Shown: positions 1-5,812 of the stretch, piece by piece
How the letters are laid out: each line of letters begins with the position of its first letter
Numbering within the stretch: the stretch's first letter is position 1
Source: Prevotellamassilia sp.
Lineage (GTDB): Bacteria > Bacteroidota > Bacteroidia > Bacteroidales > Bacteroidaceae
Length of the DNA stretch: 5,812 nt
Direction of reading: 5' to 3'
NCBI GenBank assembly: GCA_009775705.1
Contig: VSQE01000105.1
Span: forward strand, 1-5,812
Notes under the pieces: model-generated
What the model was told of the DNA's origin: nothing
What the model saw: the letters and a program-made list of their open reading frames with translations, nothing else
Databases searched by the model: none
Translations under genes and position numbers: made by a program

Positions 1-1356
1 CATATCGGGGATGCCATATCCGTATATATTGTCGGGGTGCATGCTGTTGTCGCCGGCCCGACGCACGGCCTCAATGATTTCCTGAGGTTTCCTGTTCGGG
101 AAAGCCTGTACCAGACAGGCCACGGCTCCGCAAAGTATCGGAGTGGAGAAGGAGGTTCCGTTGGCCTTTCCCACGGTTCCATTGGCTACCAGCAGCTGTG
201 ATGCCTGACCGAGCGCCATGACATCCGGCTTGATACGCCCGTCGGCGGTATTACCTACCGAGGAGAATACCGTATTGACGCTGTCGGTTTTCACGGCTCC
301 CACAGTCAGGATGTCCGAGGCGTCGGCCGGAAAACCGATTTTCTTCCAGGGACCGGCTCCGGCATTGCCCGCACTGTTCAGCACAAGCAGGCCGCGGCTT
401 GCCGCCAACGAGGCCGAGCGGCTGTTGATGGCCGTCCGGCCGTCCAGCTCGTGATATTTGTGGCTGGTGCTCTCGTCATCGAAAGCATAATAGCCCAGCG
501 AACTTGTCACGATATCGGCTCCCACACTGTCGGCATATTCAATGGCCGCACACCAGTTGTCCTCCTCTACCATATATTCCGCCTCTCCCTCCTCGCTCAC
601 GATGAGATAGAACGAGGCCTCGGGAGCCGTTCCCACATAGGAATAAGGAACGTTTGTCCCGATGCACGACAGCACCATCATTCCGTGGTCCTGCTCCTCA
701 TACACGTCCTTGTCGGGATGGGCAAAATTCTTTGTTCCCAGAATCTTGCAATTCTTCAAGGCTGCAATGCAGTCGGCATTGTAAAAGCCGCCGTCCACAA
801 CGGCGATAGTCACGCCCTCGCCTCTGAAACCGGCATCGTGCAGCCGCACACCGTTGAGCATATCTATCTGGTGCCGAGCCTTTCCGTAATAATCGCGCAG
901 CGTGTCCATGCGGTTTTCCAGCAATTCGTGTCTGTCCGTCACTTTACCGGCATAGACGCTGTCCGGACCGATCCATACGCGACATACCTTATTCACAAAG
1001 CTGGCTTCGGGCAGGCGGTTCGCCTTCAGCGTGTCCGCGGTTTCCACCACGACCGTGTTGTTCCACTTGCTGGTATGCAGAACTTTGAAGCCCTTGTTCC
1101 GCAGCATCTCCAAATAGAGCGGGGTTACGGGCAGATCCTTCTCGTCCACCTTGATACCATACCGGGAACGGCGGTCCAACGCCTTCTGCGACAGAAAGGC
1201 TTCGGGATGTTTCACCGAATAGGGATTGTTCTTCTTGTCCTTCAGATACACGCGATAGCGGTACGTCTTCCTCACTTTCACATAAGCGGACGCCACGTCT
1301 TCAGCCTGGGCTGCGATGAAACCAGCCAGCAGGAACACAAGCATAATGATTCTCAT
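1..1356 (-). CDS. Secreted S8 family (subtilisin-like) serine peptidase, 3' end cut by the window edge
   Basis: The frame is open from an ATG at 1356 to the left edge, giving 452 residues. Residues 1-18 form a signal peptide (MRIIMLVFLLAGFIAAQA), with likely cleavage after AQA. Residues 30-155 resemble the N-terminal prodomain of Bacteroidota S8 peptidases, including NPYSVKHPEAFLSQKALDRR (44-63). The catalytic domain begins near 165. It shows Asp188 in AVVDGGF, His224 in DHGMMVLS, the oxyanion-hole Asn331 in NSAGNAG and Ser402 in NGTSFSTP. This is the Asp-His-Ser order of subtilases, so the enzyme should be active in the periplasm or outside the cell. The visible part ends at YGYGIPDM, normally close to the end of the peptidase domain. 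A short C-terminal region, possibly a type IX secretion sorting domain, may follow but cannot be seen. The gene starts 33 bases after mnmA and is probably cotranscribed with it. The substrate is unknown. Confidence 0.95.
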   Translation of the reverse strand, partial: MRIIMLVFLLAGFIAAQAEDVASAYVKVRKTYRYRVYLKDKKNNPYSVKHPEAFLSQKALDRRSRYGIKVDEKDLPVTPLYLEMLRNKGFKVLHTSKWNNTVVVETADTLKANRLPEASFVNKVCRVWIGPDSVYAGKVTDRHELLENRMDTLRDYYGKARHQIDMLNGVRLHDAGFRGEGVTIAVVDGGFYNADCIAALKNCKILGTKNFAHPDKDVYEEQDHGMMVLSCIGTNVPYSYVGTAPEASFYLIVSEEGEAEYMVEEDNWCAAIEYADSVGADIVTSSLGYYAFDDESTSHKYHELDGRTAINSRSASLAASRGLLVLNSAGNAGAGPWKKIGFPADASDILTVGAVKTDSVNTVFSSVGNTADGRIKPDVMALGQASQLLVANGTVGKANGTSFSTPILCGAVACLVQAFPNRKPQEIIEAVRRAGDNSMHPDNIYGYGIPDM

Positions 1357-1389
1357 ATCTCTTCGTATGTTTTAAAATTATTCCGTTCT

Positions 1390-2493
1390 TCACCGTTCCG
1401 CGTACAGGCCTATGCCTTTCTGCGAAGCGATCACCGCGCCGCCCACCAGTCTTTGCCCGACATAAAAAACGGCACTCTGTCCCGGTGTGACGGCACTCAC
1501 ATCACCGGCGGTCCGTACCAGCAGACGGCCATCCGGCAACTCGCTCACGCTACAGGCCACCGGCCGACTGTGATAACGTATGCGGACCATCAGATCCGGC
1601 CGGCCGAAAAACTCCTCCCGGCAGACACACTGCATATCCTCCGCAAAGAAGGCCCGCGTCTTCAATTCGTCCTCCCCACCCAGCACGACAGTCCTTTTCT
1701 CCGCATTCAGGCGCAGCACATAGGCAGGTTTTCCCAACGCTATGCCCAGTCCTTTCCGCTGCCCCACCGTATAGAAAGGCACTCCGCGGTGTTCACCCAG
1801 CTTTCGCCCGGTCGTATCCGTAAACCAGCCGCAGCGGTCCTCGCCGCCTGCCGACGGACGTTCCCGCAACAGAAAGTCGCGGTAGTCTCCCTCGACAAAA
1901 CAAATTTCCATGGATTCTCCCTGAGTAGCTTCCGGCTCAAAGCCACGGCGGCACAAATATTCCCGCACGGCCGTTTTTTCCATCTCGCCCAACGGAAAGA
2001 TGCAACGCGCAAGCGCCTCCTGAGGCACCCGCCACAAAAAGTAGGACTGGTCTTTCCTCGGATCGTCCCCCATCAACAGATAGGTACGGCCGGCTTGCCG
2101 CTCGGTTTTTACGTAATGCCCCGTGGCAATCCACCGGCACCCCTGACGGTCGGCCTCTTCCACCAACAAACGGAACTTGAAGTTCCTGTTGCAGACGACA
2201 CAGGGATTCGGCGTACGGCCGTTCTCGTACTCGTCCAGAAAATAGCGCACTACGCTGTCGCGGAAACGCTCCCGCACATCGACCACCCGATGGGGAATTC
2301 CCAACCGGGCGGCCAGCCGCTGCGCTTTCAGGATGAAATCGGGCATGTCACCGCCGCCCGCCAGCTGCCGGGGCAGATCCCAGACGCGAAGGGTCAGTCC
2401 GCTCACTTCATAGCCCGCCTCCAGCAACATCATGCACACGGCCGAACTGTCCGTTCCACCGGACATCGCCACAAGTACCTTCTTTTTTGTCAT
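1390..2493 (-). CDS. mnmA: tRNA-specific 2-thiouridylase MnmA
   Basis: This cytoplasmic enzyme of 367 aa adds sulfur to C2 of wobble uridine 34 in tRNA-Lys, -Glu and -Gln, activating the base with ATP. The PP-loop ATPase motif SGGTDSS is at residues 11-17. TGHY is at 124-127, KDQSYFLW at 147-154 and YTVGQRKGLGI at 241-251, all family hallmarks, and the length is usual. The conserved cysteines match the E. coli pair: Cys101 in TPNPCVVCN and Cys198 in MEICFV. Cys98 replaces the Asp found in the E. coli motif, giving CxxC plus a distal Cys. The first motif has Thr where many MnmAs have Val. I chose MTKKKVL at 2493 because it places the first strand and PP-loop normally and lies just downstream of a candidate promoter. 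An in-frame ATG at 2565 would add 24 unrelated residues. Bacteroidales often carry more than one MnmA paralogue, so this may be one of a set. Confidence 0.96.
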   Translation of the reverse strand: MTKKKVLVAMSGGTDSSAVCMMLLEAGYEVSGLTLRVWDLPRQLAGGGDMPDFILKAQRLAARLGIPHRVVDVRERFRDSVVRYFLDEYENGRTPNPCVVCNRNFKFRLLVEEADRQGCRWIATGHYVKTERQAGRTYLLMGDDPRKDQSYFLWRVPQEALARCIFPLGEMEKTAVREYLCRRGFEPEATQGESMEICFVEGDYRDFLLRERPSAGGEDRCGWFTDTTGRKLGEHRGVPFYTVGQRKGLGIALGKPAYVLRLNAEKRTVVLGGEDELKTRAFFAEDMQCVCREEFFGRPDLMVRIRYHSRPVACSVSELPDGRLLVRTAGDVSAVTPGQSAVFYVGQRLVGGAVIASQKGIGLYAER

Positions 2494-2520
2494 GCTTCTA
2501 CTTTTCGCTTTTATGCCCTG

Positions 2521-2528
2521 CAAATTTA
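2521..2528 (-). promoter_or_regulatory. Candidate -7 box for mnmA (Bacteroidota type)
   Basis: On the minus strand the bases read TAAATTTG, an exact match to the Bacteroidota -7 consensus TAnnTTTG. It lies 27 bases upstream of the mnmA ATG at 2493, so transcription would start near 2515 with a leader of about 20 nt. I see no good TTTG at the expected -33 distance; an ATTG at 2563-2566 is too far for this box. The position argues against the longer MnmA start at 2565, which would lie upstream of the promoter. Read-through from the upstream gene remains possible. Confidence 0.4.
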
Positions 2529-2583
2529 GCAGAAAATTTACAATTTCCCGCTCCACAGACGGCAATACGGAGAATTGCGGACA

Positions 2584-5190
2584 TTATTCCGTGACAAGCC
2601 GCATGTTCCGGAAATCGAAAACCAGCCGCGGCACGCGGGTCAGCAGATAGTCAATGGATACCTGTCCGTCCATCCTGGCCTCGCCCACCATATAATCGCC
2701 CGGAACGAAATCCGCCGCCGGAACCGACACTCCTCCCAGAAAGACAGGAGCCTCGCCGAACTTCCGGATCGAGTTCCGTCCGTGCCGCGTCAAAGCCAAC
2801 GACACATATTCCGTGCGTGTCTCGCCCTGCACGAAAAGCCGGCCGTCAAAACAAAGAGAGCAACCGGCACCGGCATCGGTCCGCTCCCGGCGCAGCAGCC
2901 TCACGCCCTCCCGTCCGAACTCCACCTGCGGAATCAGACCGAGGACATTGAATCCCAACGAAACCGGCGCATCCTTGTCCGGAAGAATCCGGCAAAGAAC
3001 ATCGCGCACCGTAAAAGCGCCTAAGCGCAGTTCACGTATCAGCCCCACCTCTCCGTTCTTGCCAAGCCGGTCCGCCTTCAGCCGGCGGGCGGTCTTGTCC
3101 GAGATACTCGTCCACTGCGCCGACGGATCCACACAGACAAGCATCTCCTTTCCGTTCATCTCCGCCGGGACATAGCTTCCGCCATCCTTGCCCGTCTCAA
3201 AAGGCAAGACGGTCTCATCGCTTCCGGCCTCTAACGACGAGGCAGGGCAGGCCGCGGCAGCCTCACAGATACCGACCCTTTTGGCCACAGCCTCGGCCGC
3301 CGCGCCGGAATAGTACCGGTCCGCAAGGATCTTGCGCCCCACAGCGGCGGCCCCGGCATAACGGCCCAGCGCCACCAGCGCCGTCATACGGGCCTCCAAA
3401 ACCGTCAGGTGGGCATCGTCCGGCGCCCGGCCGTCCAGCACACTGTCCAGCCGGGCGGCTGTTTCCGCCACCTCGAGCGGGCGGTTCTTGCCGGTGCCTA
3501 CCGCCAGATCCACGAAATCCCTTTCCACCTCATCAGCCGCCATCAGACGCAGCGGCCGCACATTCCGCTCCAGCGAGAAAGGATCGTTATCACTCAGATA
3601 GTCGAGCACGGTGAACCGCACAAACTCGCGCTCTTTGCCCGGCACCATTTTCATCCGGCCGAAATCCAGTCTCAGATGGTCAAAGCTGTGCAGAAAGGGA
3701 ACTCCTAACAGGCCCGCATGATCGGCCGCCTTTCCTTCGCCCAACTGTAAGTCGTAAACGGGCAGATACCGGCCCGCCGACAGCAGACGGAAATTCCGCA
3801 CATCCGTATCCGACGGCGAGAATACGGCTCCGGACAATACATTTTCGGGACATCCCGTATCGAAGCTGAAAGTATAGTCGCTTCCTCCCGCCACAGCATG
3901 CAGCCGCAACGTGTTCACCTCCGACACACAAAGATCGGGGCCATTGCCGGCAGTTTGCCGCCCTTCCTGGGGAAAAACGATCTTCTCAGGATAGAAATCC
4001 ACCATGCCGAGGCGCATCAGGTCGTCCGTGCCAAGCACACGCGAATAAGGCTCGCCCACTTTGTTACTGTCCAGTACGACATAAACGAGCAGATTGTGCA
4101 ACACCATGTCGCCCACCTCAATCCGTCCGGCCAGAGCCGGACACACATCCAGCATCCCCGCCGGCGAAGCAATGGACAAGGTGTCGTCGAGCAGTGTCAT
4201 GCCGCTCATGCGGGCCTGGGCTTCGGGCACAAGCGTCCGTCCCTGACCCGTGTCGAGCAGATACGGCAGCAACGGCCCGCCGTTCAACCTCAGCCCGACG
4301 GTGAGCGGCCATTCATAGGTAACACCGACGGAGCAGTCGCGTTCCGGCCGCTCTAACCGGAAGGGCGGACAATCGGCCAAAGCCGCCGCCAACCGTCCAT
4401 AGTAGGCCAGCGGCGCACCGTGGGGCCGCTGCATCCCAACGCCGCGGCGAACAAAATCTCCCAGTTCGTGCCAGGCTCCCTTGCGTATGAGAGCTTCTGC
4501 CTGCGTTTTCAGGCAGAGGGTGGTCTGTTCCGCATCCAAGGAATCGGCATACAGGCGCAACAACGAATCGGCACAGGCAACCGCCTGCGCCTCACGCCTG
4601 AAGGCTCTTCCCAAAACAAGTCCGCACGTCAGCCGGGCATATCCGTCCAGCTGTCCGGCCGTCTTGCCAAAGTCTTGTCTCAAATTGAAAACAAGTCCCC
4701 GGTCCGCCAGTCCCAGCAACCGAGTCCGGGGCGAATCTCCGGCCAGCCGACCGCCCTTGTCCGCATAATGGCGCAAAATGTCCAGCCTGACGGCCTCCAC
4801 CCGTTTTTTTCTGAAGTAAGCCTCTTCCTGCCGGCAATAGTCACGCATCTCCGCGTAGCGGCCTTCCTGCCTCAGTCCCTCGGCCTTCAGTTCGGCCAAC
4901 GCCAGACGGCCGTTTGTGCCAAGCCGGCGGGGATAGTGACGCACCAGGCTGTCTATGCACGCTATCATGCGTCCGTAATGTCCGTCGGCCCGCGAAAGGG
5001 CCATGTCACAATAGAGCCGCACGTAAACGGGAAAACTGCCGGCATGCTGCCGATAGAGCGGACGCAATTCGCCGACATCGCCGCGAGCCGCGAGCAAGGC
5101 GGCCCGTGCGGTCAGGGAATCGGACACGGCAGCCCGCACCGTGCCGACGGCCATGAAGAGAAATATTCCGGTCAAGAGAAGTTTTTTCAT
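2584..5190 (-). CDS. Exported protein with four retropepsin-like (aspartyl protease) units, two of them degenerate
   Basis: The protein has 868 aa. Residues 1-20 are a signal peptide (MKKLLLTGIFLFMAVGTVRA) with no lipobox Cys, so it is likely periplasmic or secreted. Residues 25-275 are helical and TPR-like. Unit 1 (about 288-410) has LLDTG with Asp313 and ends in VLGTDDLMRLGMVDFYPEKI. Unit 2 (about 418-518) has FSFDTG with Asp444 and ends in LLGVPFLHSFDHLRLDFGRM. Together they could form one two-lobed aspartic protease site. Residues 520-650 are again helical. Unit 3 (about 670-766) repeats the unit 1 pattern but reads VDPS at 687-690. Unit 4 (about 775-868) ends in VSIDYLLTRVPRLVFDFRNM, like unit 2, but has Leu800 at the expected Asp position. 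This suggests duplication of a helical-plus-protease module and loss of catalysis in the second copy. Substrate and role are unknown. No clear ribosome binding site precedes the ATG, and mnmA follows after 90 bases. Confidence 0.88.
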   Translation of the reverse strand: MKKLLLTGIFLFMAVGTVRAAVSDSLTARAALLAARGDVGELRPLYRQHAGSFPVYVRLYCDMALSRADGHYGRMIACIDSLVRHYPRRLGTNGRLALAELKAEGLRQEGRYAEMRDYCRQEEAYFRKKRVEAVRLDILRHYADKGGRLAGDSPRTRLLGLADRGLVFNLRQDFGKTAGQLDGYARLTCGLVLGRAFRREAQAVACADSLLRLYADSLDAEQTTLCLKTQAEALIRKGAWHELGDFVRRGVGMQRPHGAPLAYYGRLAAALADCPPFRLERPERDCSVGVTYEWPLTVGLRLNGGPLLPYLLDTGQGRTLVPEAQARMSGMTLLDDTLSIASPAGMLDVCPALAGRIEVGDMVLHNLLVYVVLDSNKVGEPYSRVLGTDDLMRLGMVDFYPEKIVFPQEGRQTAGNGPDLCVSEVNTLRLHAVAGGSDYTFSFDTGCPENVLSGAVFSPSDTDVRNFRLLSAGRYLPVYDLQLGEGKAADHAGLLGVPFLHSFDHLRLDFGRMKMVPGKEREFVRFTVLDYLSDNDPFSLERNVRPLRLMAADEVERDFVDLAVGTGKNRPLEVAETAARLDSVLDGRAPDDAHLTVLEARMTALVALGRYAGAAAVGRKILADRYYSGAAAEAVAKRVGICEAAAACPASSLEAGSDETVLPFETGKDGGSYVPAEMNGKEMLVCVDPSAQWTSISDKTARRLKADRLGKNGEVGLIRELRLGAFTVRDVLCRILPDKDAPVSLGFNVLGLIPQVEFGREGVRLLRRERTDAGAGCSLCFDGRLFVQGETRTEYVSLALTRHGRNSIRKFGEAPVFLGGVSVPAADFVPGDYMVGEARMDGQVSIDYLLTRVPRLVFDFRNMRLVTE

Positions 5191-5248
5191 AAAGCAAACG
5201 GATTAAGAATACGACGGGACGAATGCGACACCCGCCCCTCCGTGTCTG

Positions 5249-5256
5249 CAAACTTA
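5249..5256 (-). promoter_or_regulatory. Candidate -7 box for the retropepsin-like gene and possible operon
   Basis: On the minus strand the bases read TAAGTTTG, an exact fit to TAnnTTTG, 58 bases before the ATG at 5190. The predicted transcription start is near 5242, giving a leader of about 50 nt. No clear TTTG is found 19-21 bases further upstream, so the -33 half is weak. This is the only good -7 box I see close before the gene. Confidence 0.45.
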
Positions 5257-5534
5257 CAAAAAAAGCACGAGACAGAAGAACAGGCAGAACCTATTCCAGC
5301 AGCAGGAAGGCTGTGGTTTTCCGACAGCTCTCCTTCCGTCCCGCATGATCGGCTCGCGGTGCTCCACACGGAGAGGGACTTCGGAACAGACCGTGCAGGT
5401 CACATAGCCGTCCTCTTCATTCTGCGAGATGTCCGGCACCAGACGCTGCAACTCCTTACATGGAGAGCCTCCTTTTCAGAACGGTAAAACAAACGTCCGG
5501 TCCGGTGGGAATAATCGTCCCGCAAACGCTTCAC
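5254..5534 (-). pseudogene. Possible small gene broken by a frameshift; not recognised
   Basis: Two minus-strand frames join end to end. The first runs from a GTG at 5534 and reads MKRLRDDYSHRTGRLFYRSE before continuing to about 5460. The second is open from just after a TGA near 5482 down to a TAA at 5254 and includes KELQRLVPDISQNEEDGYVT, then CTVCSEVPLRVEH with a CxxC motif. A single -1 shift near 5460 joins them into roughly 90 residues. Both halves use the GC-rich third positions of the neighbouring genes as far as about residue GRR; after that the text (PQPSCCWNRFC and on) looks non-coding. I do not recognise the family. It could be a decayed gene, a sequencing error in a real small gene, or chance. 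No convincing promoter precedes it. Confidence 0.25.
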
Positions 5535-5595
5535 GTTTAGCGCCGATAAGACCGGAAGCCTTTTTCGTCCAACTGTAAACGAAAGTTAAACGGTA

Positions 5596-5627
5596 TTTGC
5601 ATTTCGTCCGCCGATGTATTATATTTG
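5596..5627 (+). promoter_or_regulatory. Well-formed Bacteroidota promoter reading rightward
   Basis: TTTG at 5596-5599 is followed after 20 bases by TATATTTG at 5620-5627. Both elements and the spacing match the Bacteroidota primary sigma factor consensus (TTTG, 19-21 bases, TAnnTTTG). The transcription start is expected around 5632-5635. The transcript would run into the hairpin at 5652-5678 and, if it passes that, reach the start codon at 5788 with a leader of about 155 nt. It is the best promoter in the window. Confidence 0.65.
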
Positions 5628-5633
5628 CACTAC

Positions 5634-5678
5634 CAAAATAGAAGAACCCTGAAAAGCCGCCTAATGGGCGGTTTTTTT
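5634..5678 (+). ncRNA. Possible short RNA or attenuated leader between promoter 5596-5627 and its terminator
   Basis: The predicted start and the terminator lie so close together that full termination would leave an RNA of only about 45 nt, nearly all of it terminator hairpin plus a short purine-rich 5' tail. I see no leader peptide before the hairpin. It may be a stable small RNA, or the terminated form of the leader of the gene at 5788. The exact 5' end is a guess from the promoter position. Confidence 0.3.
5652..5678 (+). terminator. Strong intrinsic terminator hairpin, potentially bidirectional
   Basis: Bases 5652-5661 (AAAAGCCGCC) pair with 5667-5676 (GGCGGTTTTT), with one G-U pair, around the loop TAATG. 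The plus strand continues a run of seven T after the GC core. On the minus strand the same hairpin is followed by TTTT, so it could stop transcription both ways. There is no plus-strand gene just upstream to terminate, which is why a leader or small RNA role is suspected. Confidence 0.8.
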
Positions 5679-5704
5679 CGTTGCTTAACGTGAAAAAAAC
5701 ATCC

Positions 5705-5743
5705 GATCTTTTTTAAAAAAGGTCCCATCTTGTTCAAAAAGAT
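5705..5743. promoter_or_regulatory. Two tandem palindromes, possible operator pair
   Basis: Palindrome 1 at 5705-5724 has arms GATCTTTTTT and AAAAAAGGTC, with 9 of 10 positions paired and its centre between 5714 and 5715. Palindrome 2 at 5727-5743 has arms ATCTTGTT and AAAAAGAT around C5735, with 7 of 8 positions paired. The centres are about 20.5 bases apart, close to two helical turns, and the two sites are also imperfect direct repeats of each other. They lie between the terminator and the start codon at 5788, where a dimeric repressor or activator could bind. They are AT-rich, so chance is not excluded. Confidence 0.35.
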
Positions 5744-5787
5744 ACTATGTTACCCGTTGGTTGAATTAAAATTCTAAATATTTACAA

Positions 5788-5812
5788 ATGAAAAAGTTGC
5801 ACAATTTGCAGA
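5788..5812 (+). CDS. Probable start of a gene continuing past the right edge
   Basis: The ATG at 5788 begins MKKLHNLQ and is cut after eight codons. An in-frame TAA at 5767 precedes it and no other ATG lies between. The upstream bases are A-rich without a Shine-Dalgarno site, as is usual in Bacteroidota. The promoter at 5596-5627 points at it. Too little is visible to name a product. Confidence 0.4.

Larger units (their letters stand above)
5191..5787. other. Intergenic region without a confident gene
   Basis: About 600 bases separate the start of the retropepsin-like gene from the probable plus-strand start at 5788. The left part, up to about 5535, is GC-rich and has coding-like composition on the minus strand but no intact gene of convincing length. 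The right part, from about 5580, turns AT-rich and carries a plus-strand promoter, a terminator hairpin and two palindromes, each listed separately. No tRNA-like cloverleaf, rRNA fragment, transposase end or CRISPR repeat was seen. Confidence 0.6.

Noticed and set aside
451..2529. Plus-strand open frame of 692 codons antisense to the S8 peptidase and mnmA genes
   Set aside because: Both genes beneath it are clearly identified by catalytic motifs. The antisense product is rich in His, Arg and Gln with no recognisable domain, as expected for the shadow of GC-rich codon use.
2494..2565. Longer mnmA start at 2565 adding 24 residues
   Set aside because: The extension precedes the normal MnmA N-terminus, lies upstream of the candidate promoter at 2521-2528 and looks non-coding.
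2562..2578. Hairpin GCAAT/ATTGC just after the retropepsin-like gene as a terminator
   Set aside because: It has only five pairs and no T run follows on the minus strand, so it is unlikely to end transcription before mnmA.
4420..5487. Plus-strand open frame of 355 codons antisense to the start of the retropepsin-like gene
   Set aside because: It is largely opposite a well-supported signal peptide and helical region, has no recognisable motif, and runs on into intergenic DNA without a promoter or plausible start context.
5524..5538. Hairpin AAACG/CGTTT
   Set aside because: It has only five pairs and no T run or gene context that would give it a role.
5537..5602. Minus-strand 21-codon frame starting MQIPFNFRLQLDEKGF
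   Set aside because: It reads in a plausible way but is very short, ends in TAA, and is in a different frame from the neighbouring small fragments. It could be the start of the same decayed gene but is too weak to list.
5191..5812. Search for tRNA genes, CRISPR repeats or insertion-sequence ends
   Set aside because: No cloverleaf with a TTC loop, no regularly spaced repeats, and no terminal inverted repeats flanked by target duplications were seen.

Overview
The window looks like chromosomal DNA from a Bacteroidales bacterium. The evidence is a GC-rich coding style, candidate promoters of the Bacteroidota type (TTTG around -33, TAnnTTTG around -7), start codons without clear Shine-Dalgarno sites, and Bacteroidota-type exported proteases. 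The base composition would suit an Alistipes-like (Rikenellaceae) genome, but that is inference, not a match I could test.

Positions 5190 down to 1 hold three genes on the minus strand, in the same orientation and closely spaced. First in the transcript is a large exported protein (2584-5190, 868 aa) with two retropepsin-like units carrying DTG motifs and two further degenerate units. After 90 bases comes mnmA (1390-2493), the tRNA 2-thiouridine synthase. After another 33 bases comes a secreted S8 (subtilisin-like) serine peptidase (1-1356), whose 3' end lies beyond the left edge. The spacing allows one transcript, and a candidate -7 box just upstream of mnmA suggests a second, internal promoter. 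I see no strong terminator between the genes. Two exported (pseudo)proteases flank a cytoplasmic tRNA-modification enzyme, so nothing in the sequence ties the three into one pathway.

Positions 5191-5787 hold no confident gene. The part next to the retropepsin-like gene contains that gene's candidate promoter and two short minus-strand reading frames that read like one small gene broken by a frameshift. To the right is a well-formed plus-strand promoter (5596-5627), followed about 25 bases later by a strong hairpin terminator (5652-5678). This suggests a small RNA or an attenuated leader. An AT-rich stretch with two palindromes about two helical turns apart follows, and then a probable plus-strand start codon at 5788 whose gene runs off the right edge.

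The most interesting points are the four-unit retropepsin-like protein with one half apparently inactivated, the CxxC plus distal Cys form of MnmA, and the promoter-terminator-palindrome cassette upstream of the gene at the right edge. I found no tRNA or rRNA gene, CRISPR array, insertion sequence or defence system.
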